Origin: Burkholderiaceae bacterium
GTDB lineage: Bacteria; Pseudomonadota; Gammaproteobacteria; Burkholderiales; Burkholderiaceae
Direction: 5' to 3'
DNA length: 6,143 nt
NCBI GenBank assembly: GCA_947459465.1
Contig: CANHDS010000038.1
Location: forward strand, 1-6,143
Shown here: piece by piece, positions 5,482 to 6,143 of the stretch
Layout: each line of letters starts with the position of its first letter
Position numbering within the stretch: position 1 is the first letter of the stretch
Position numbers and translations under genes: made by a program
Notes under the pieces: model-generated
What the model saw: the letters and a program-made list of their open reading frames with translations, nothing else
Told to the model about the DNA's origin: nothing
The model's database searches: none

Positions 5482-6143
5482 ATGACTAAAAAATATTTTG
5501 GGACCGATGGCATCCGGGGTGAGGTTGGTGTGCCACCCATTGTTCCCGAGTTCATGTTGCGCTTAGGTTATGCCGCCGGTATGGTACTTAAACGCCATGG
5601 CAAACCGAATGAGCGTCAACGCATCCTAATTGGAAAAGACACGCGGGTCTCAGGCTATCTACTAGAAGCGGCCCTTGAGTCTGGATTCTCGGCCGCAGGC
5701 GTTGATGTGACCTTGTGTGGGCCGATGCCCACTCCAGGAGTGGCCTATCTCACCAAAGCACTGCGCTTATCTGCCGGTGTGGTGATTTCTGCTTCGCATA
5801 ATCTGTACCAAGACAACGGGATTAAGTTCTTTAATGGTAAGGGTGATAAGTTCTCCGATGCGATCGAGCTTGAGATTGAAGCAGAGCTCGAAAAACCCAT
5901 GGGCTGTGTCAGCTCCGACAAAATTGGTAAGGCATTTCGCTTAGATGATGCGGCAGGGCGCTATATTGAGTTCTGCAAATCCACTTTTCCACAAGACCTT
6001 AATCTCAAAGGATTAAAGATTGTGTTGGATTGCGCCAATGGTGCTGCCTACCACACCGCACCGCCAGTGTTTCATGAGCTGGGCGCTGAGGTGATTGCGA
6101 TTGGGGTCGAGCCTAATGGGAAGAACATTAACGATCATTGCGG
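5482..6143 (+). CDS. glmM: Phosphoglucosamine mutase GlmM, N-terminal part (3' end outside window)
   Basis: GlmM interconverts glucosamine-6-phosphate and glucosamine-1-phosphate, feeding UDP-N-acetylglucosamine synthesis for peptidoglycan and lipopolysaccharide. The 220 visible codons, about half of a protein of about 445 residues, begin [16 protein letters not shown], typical of the family. IGKDTRVSG follows, then [12 protein letters not shown] and the phosphoserine loop ISASHN, with the active-site Ser at residue 105. The usual Pro after SASHN is Leu here ([15 protein letters not shown]). The metal-binding DGDADR-like loop and the sugar and phosphate loops lie beyond the window. The start is the ATG at 5482, 15 bases after the folP stop, with no Shine-Dalgarno sequence; it may rely on readthrough from folP or on a leaderless transcript. 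The frame stays open to the window edge with no break. Confidence 0.95.
   Translation, partial: MTKKYFGTDGIRGEVGVPPIVPEFMLRLGYAAGMVLKRHGKPNERQRILIGKDTRVSGYLLEAALESGFSAAGVDVTLCGPMPTPGVAYLTKALRLSAGVVISASHNLYQDNGIKFFNGKGDKFSDAIELEIEAELEKPMGCVSSDKIGKAFRLDDAAGRYIEFCKSTFPQDLNLKGLKIVLDCANGAAYHTAPPVFHELGAEVIAIGVEPNGKNINDHC

Noticed and set aside
5475..5489. Tiny four-codon open frame (ATG to TAA) overlapping the glmM start
   Set aside because: There is no ribosome site, it arises from the TATAATG sequence, and it is too short to judge; most likely chance.

Overview
This window looks like a chromosomal housekeeping locus of a betaproteobacterium of the order Burkholderiales. The moderate base composition and protein style would fit a Polynucleobacter-like member of the Burkholderiaceae, but the genus is inference only. 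The evidence is the gene order greA, DUF4149 gene, yhbY (opposite strand), rlmE, ftsH, folP, glmM, which I recall as conserved in this order, and the FtsH N-terminus (MNNNMF...), which resembles Burkholderia FtsH.

Layout. Positions 1-255 hold the 3' end of greA (transcript-cleavage factor). At 256-902, between greA and the next housekeeping gene, sits a compact type II toxin-antitoxin module of the MazEF superfamily, closest to E. coli ChpS/ChpB. It has its own promoter, which is embedded in a perfect palindrome. At 908-1411 is a four-helix membrane protein of the DUF4149 type. Its 3' end overlaps, tail to tail, the 3' end of yhbY (1379-1834, minus strand), a CRM-domain RNA-binding protein with a long basic tail. 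yhbY is divergent from rlmE (1890-2555), the 23S rRNA U2552 2'-O-methyltransferase, which starts with GTG. A 161-base leader with several mutually exclusive hairpins precedes ftsH (2717-4597, TTG start), the membrane AAA+ zinc protease. folP (4600-5466, dihydropteroate synthase) follows after 2 bases. glmM (5482 to the window edge, phosphoglucosamine mutase) is cut off at the right.

How the genes work together. yhbY and rlmE both act in 50S ribosome maturation. In E. coli rlmE and ftsH form a heat-shock operon, and folP and glmM follow ftsH there too. The plus-strand run rlmE-ftsH-folP-glmM is therefore probably a partly co-transcribed block for ribosome maturation, membrane protein quality control, folate synthesis and cell-wall precursor synthesis. 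The toxin-antitoxin pair is the only accessory element.

I see no CRISPR array, insertion sequence, tRNA, rRNA or clearly novel system. The points most worth a second look are the toxin-antitoxin insertion with its promoter-in-operator, the switch-like ftsH leader, the convergent coding overlap, and the Pro-to-Leu change beside the GlmM active-site serine.
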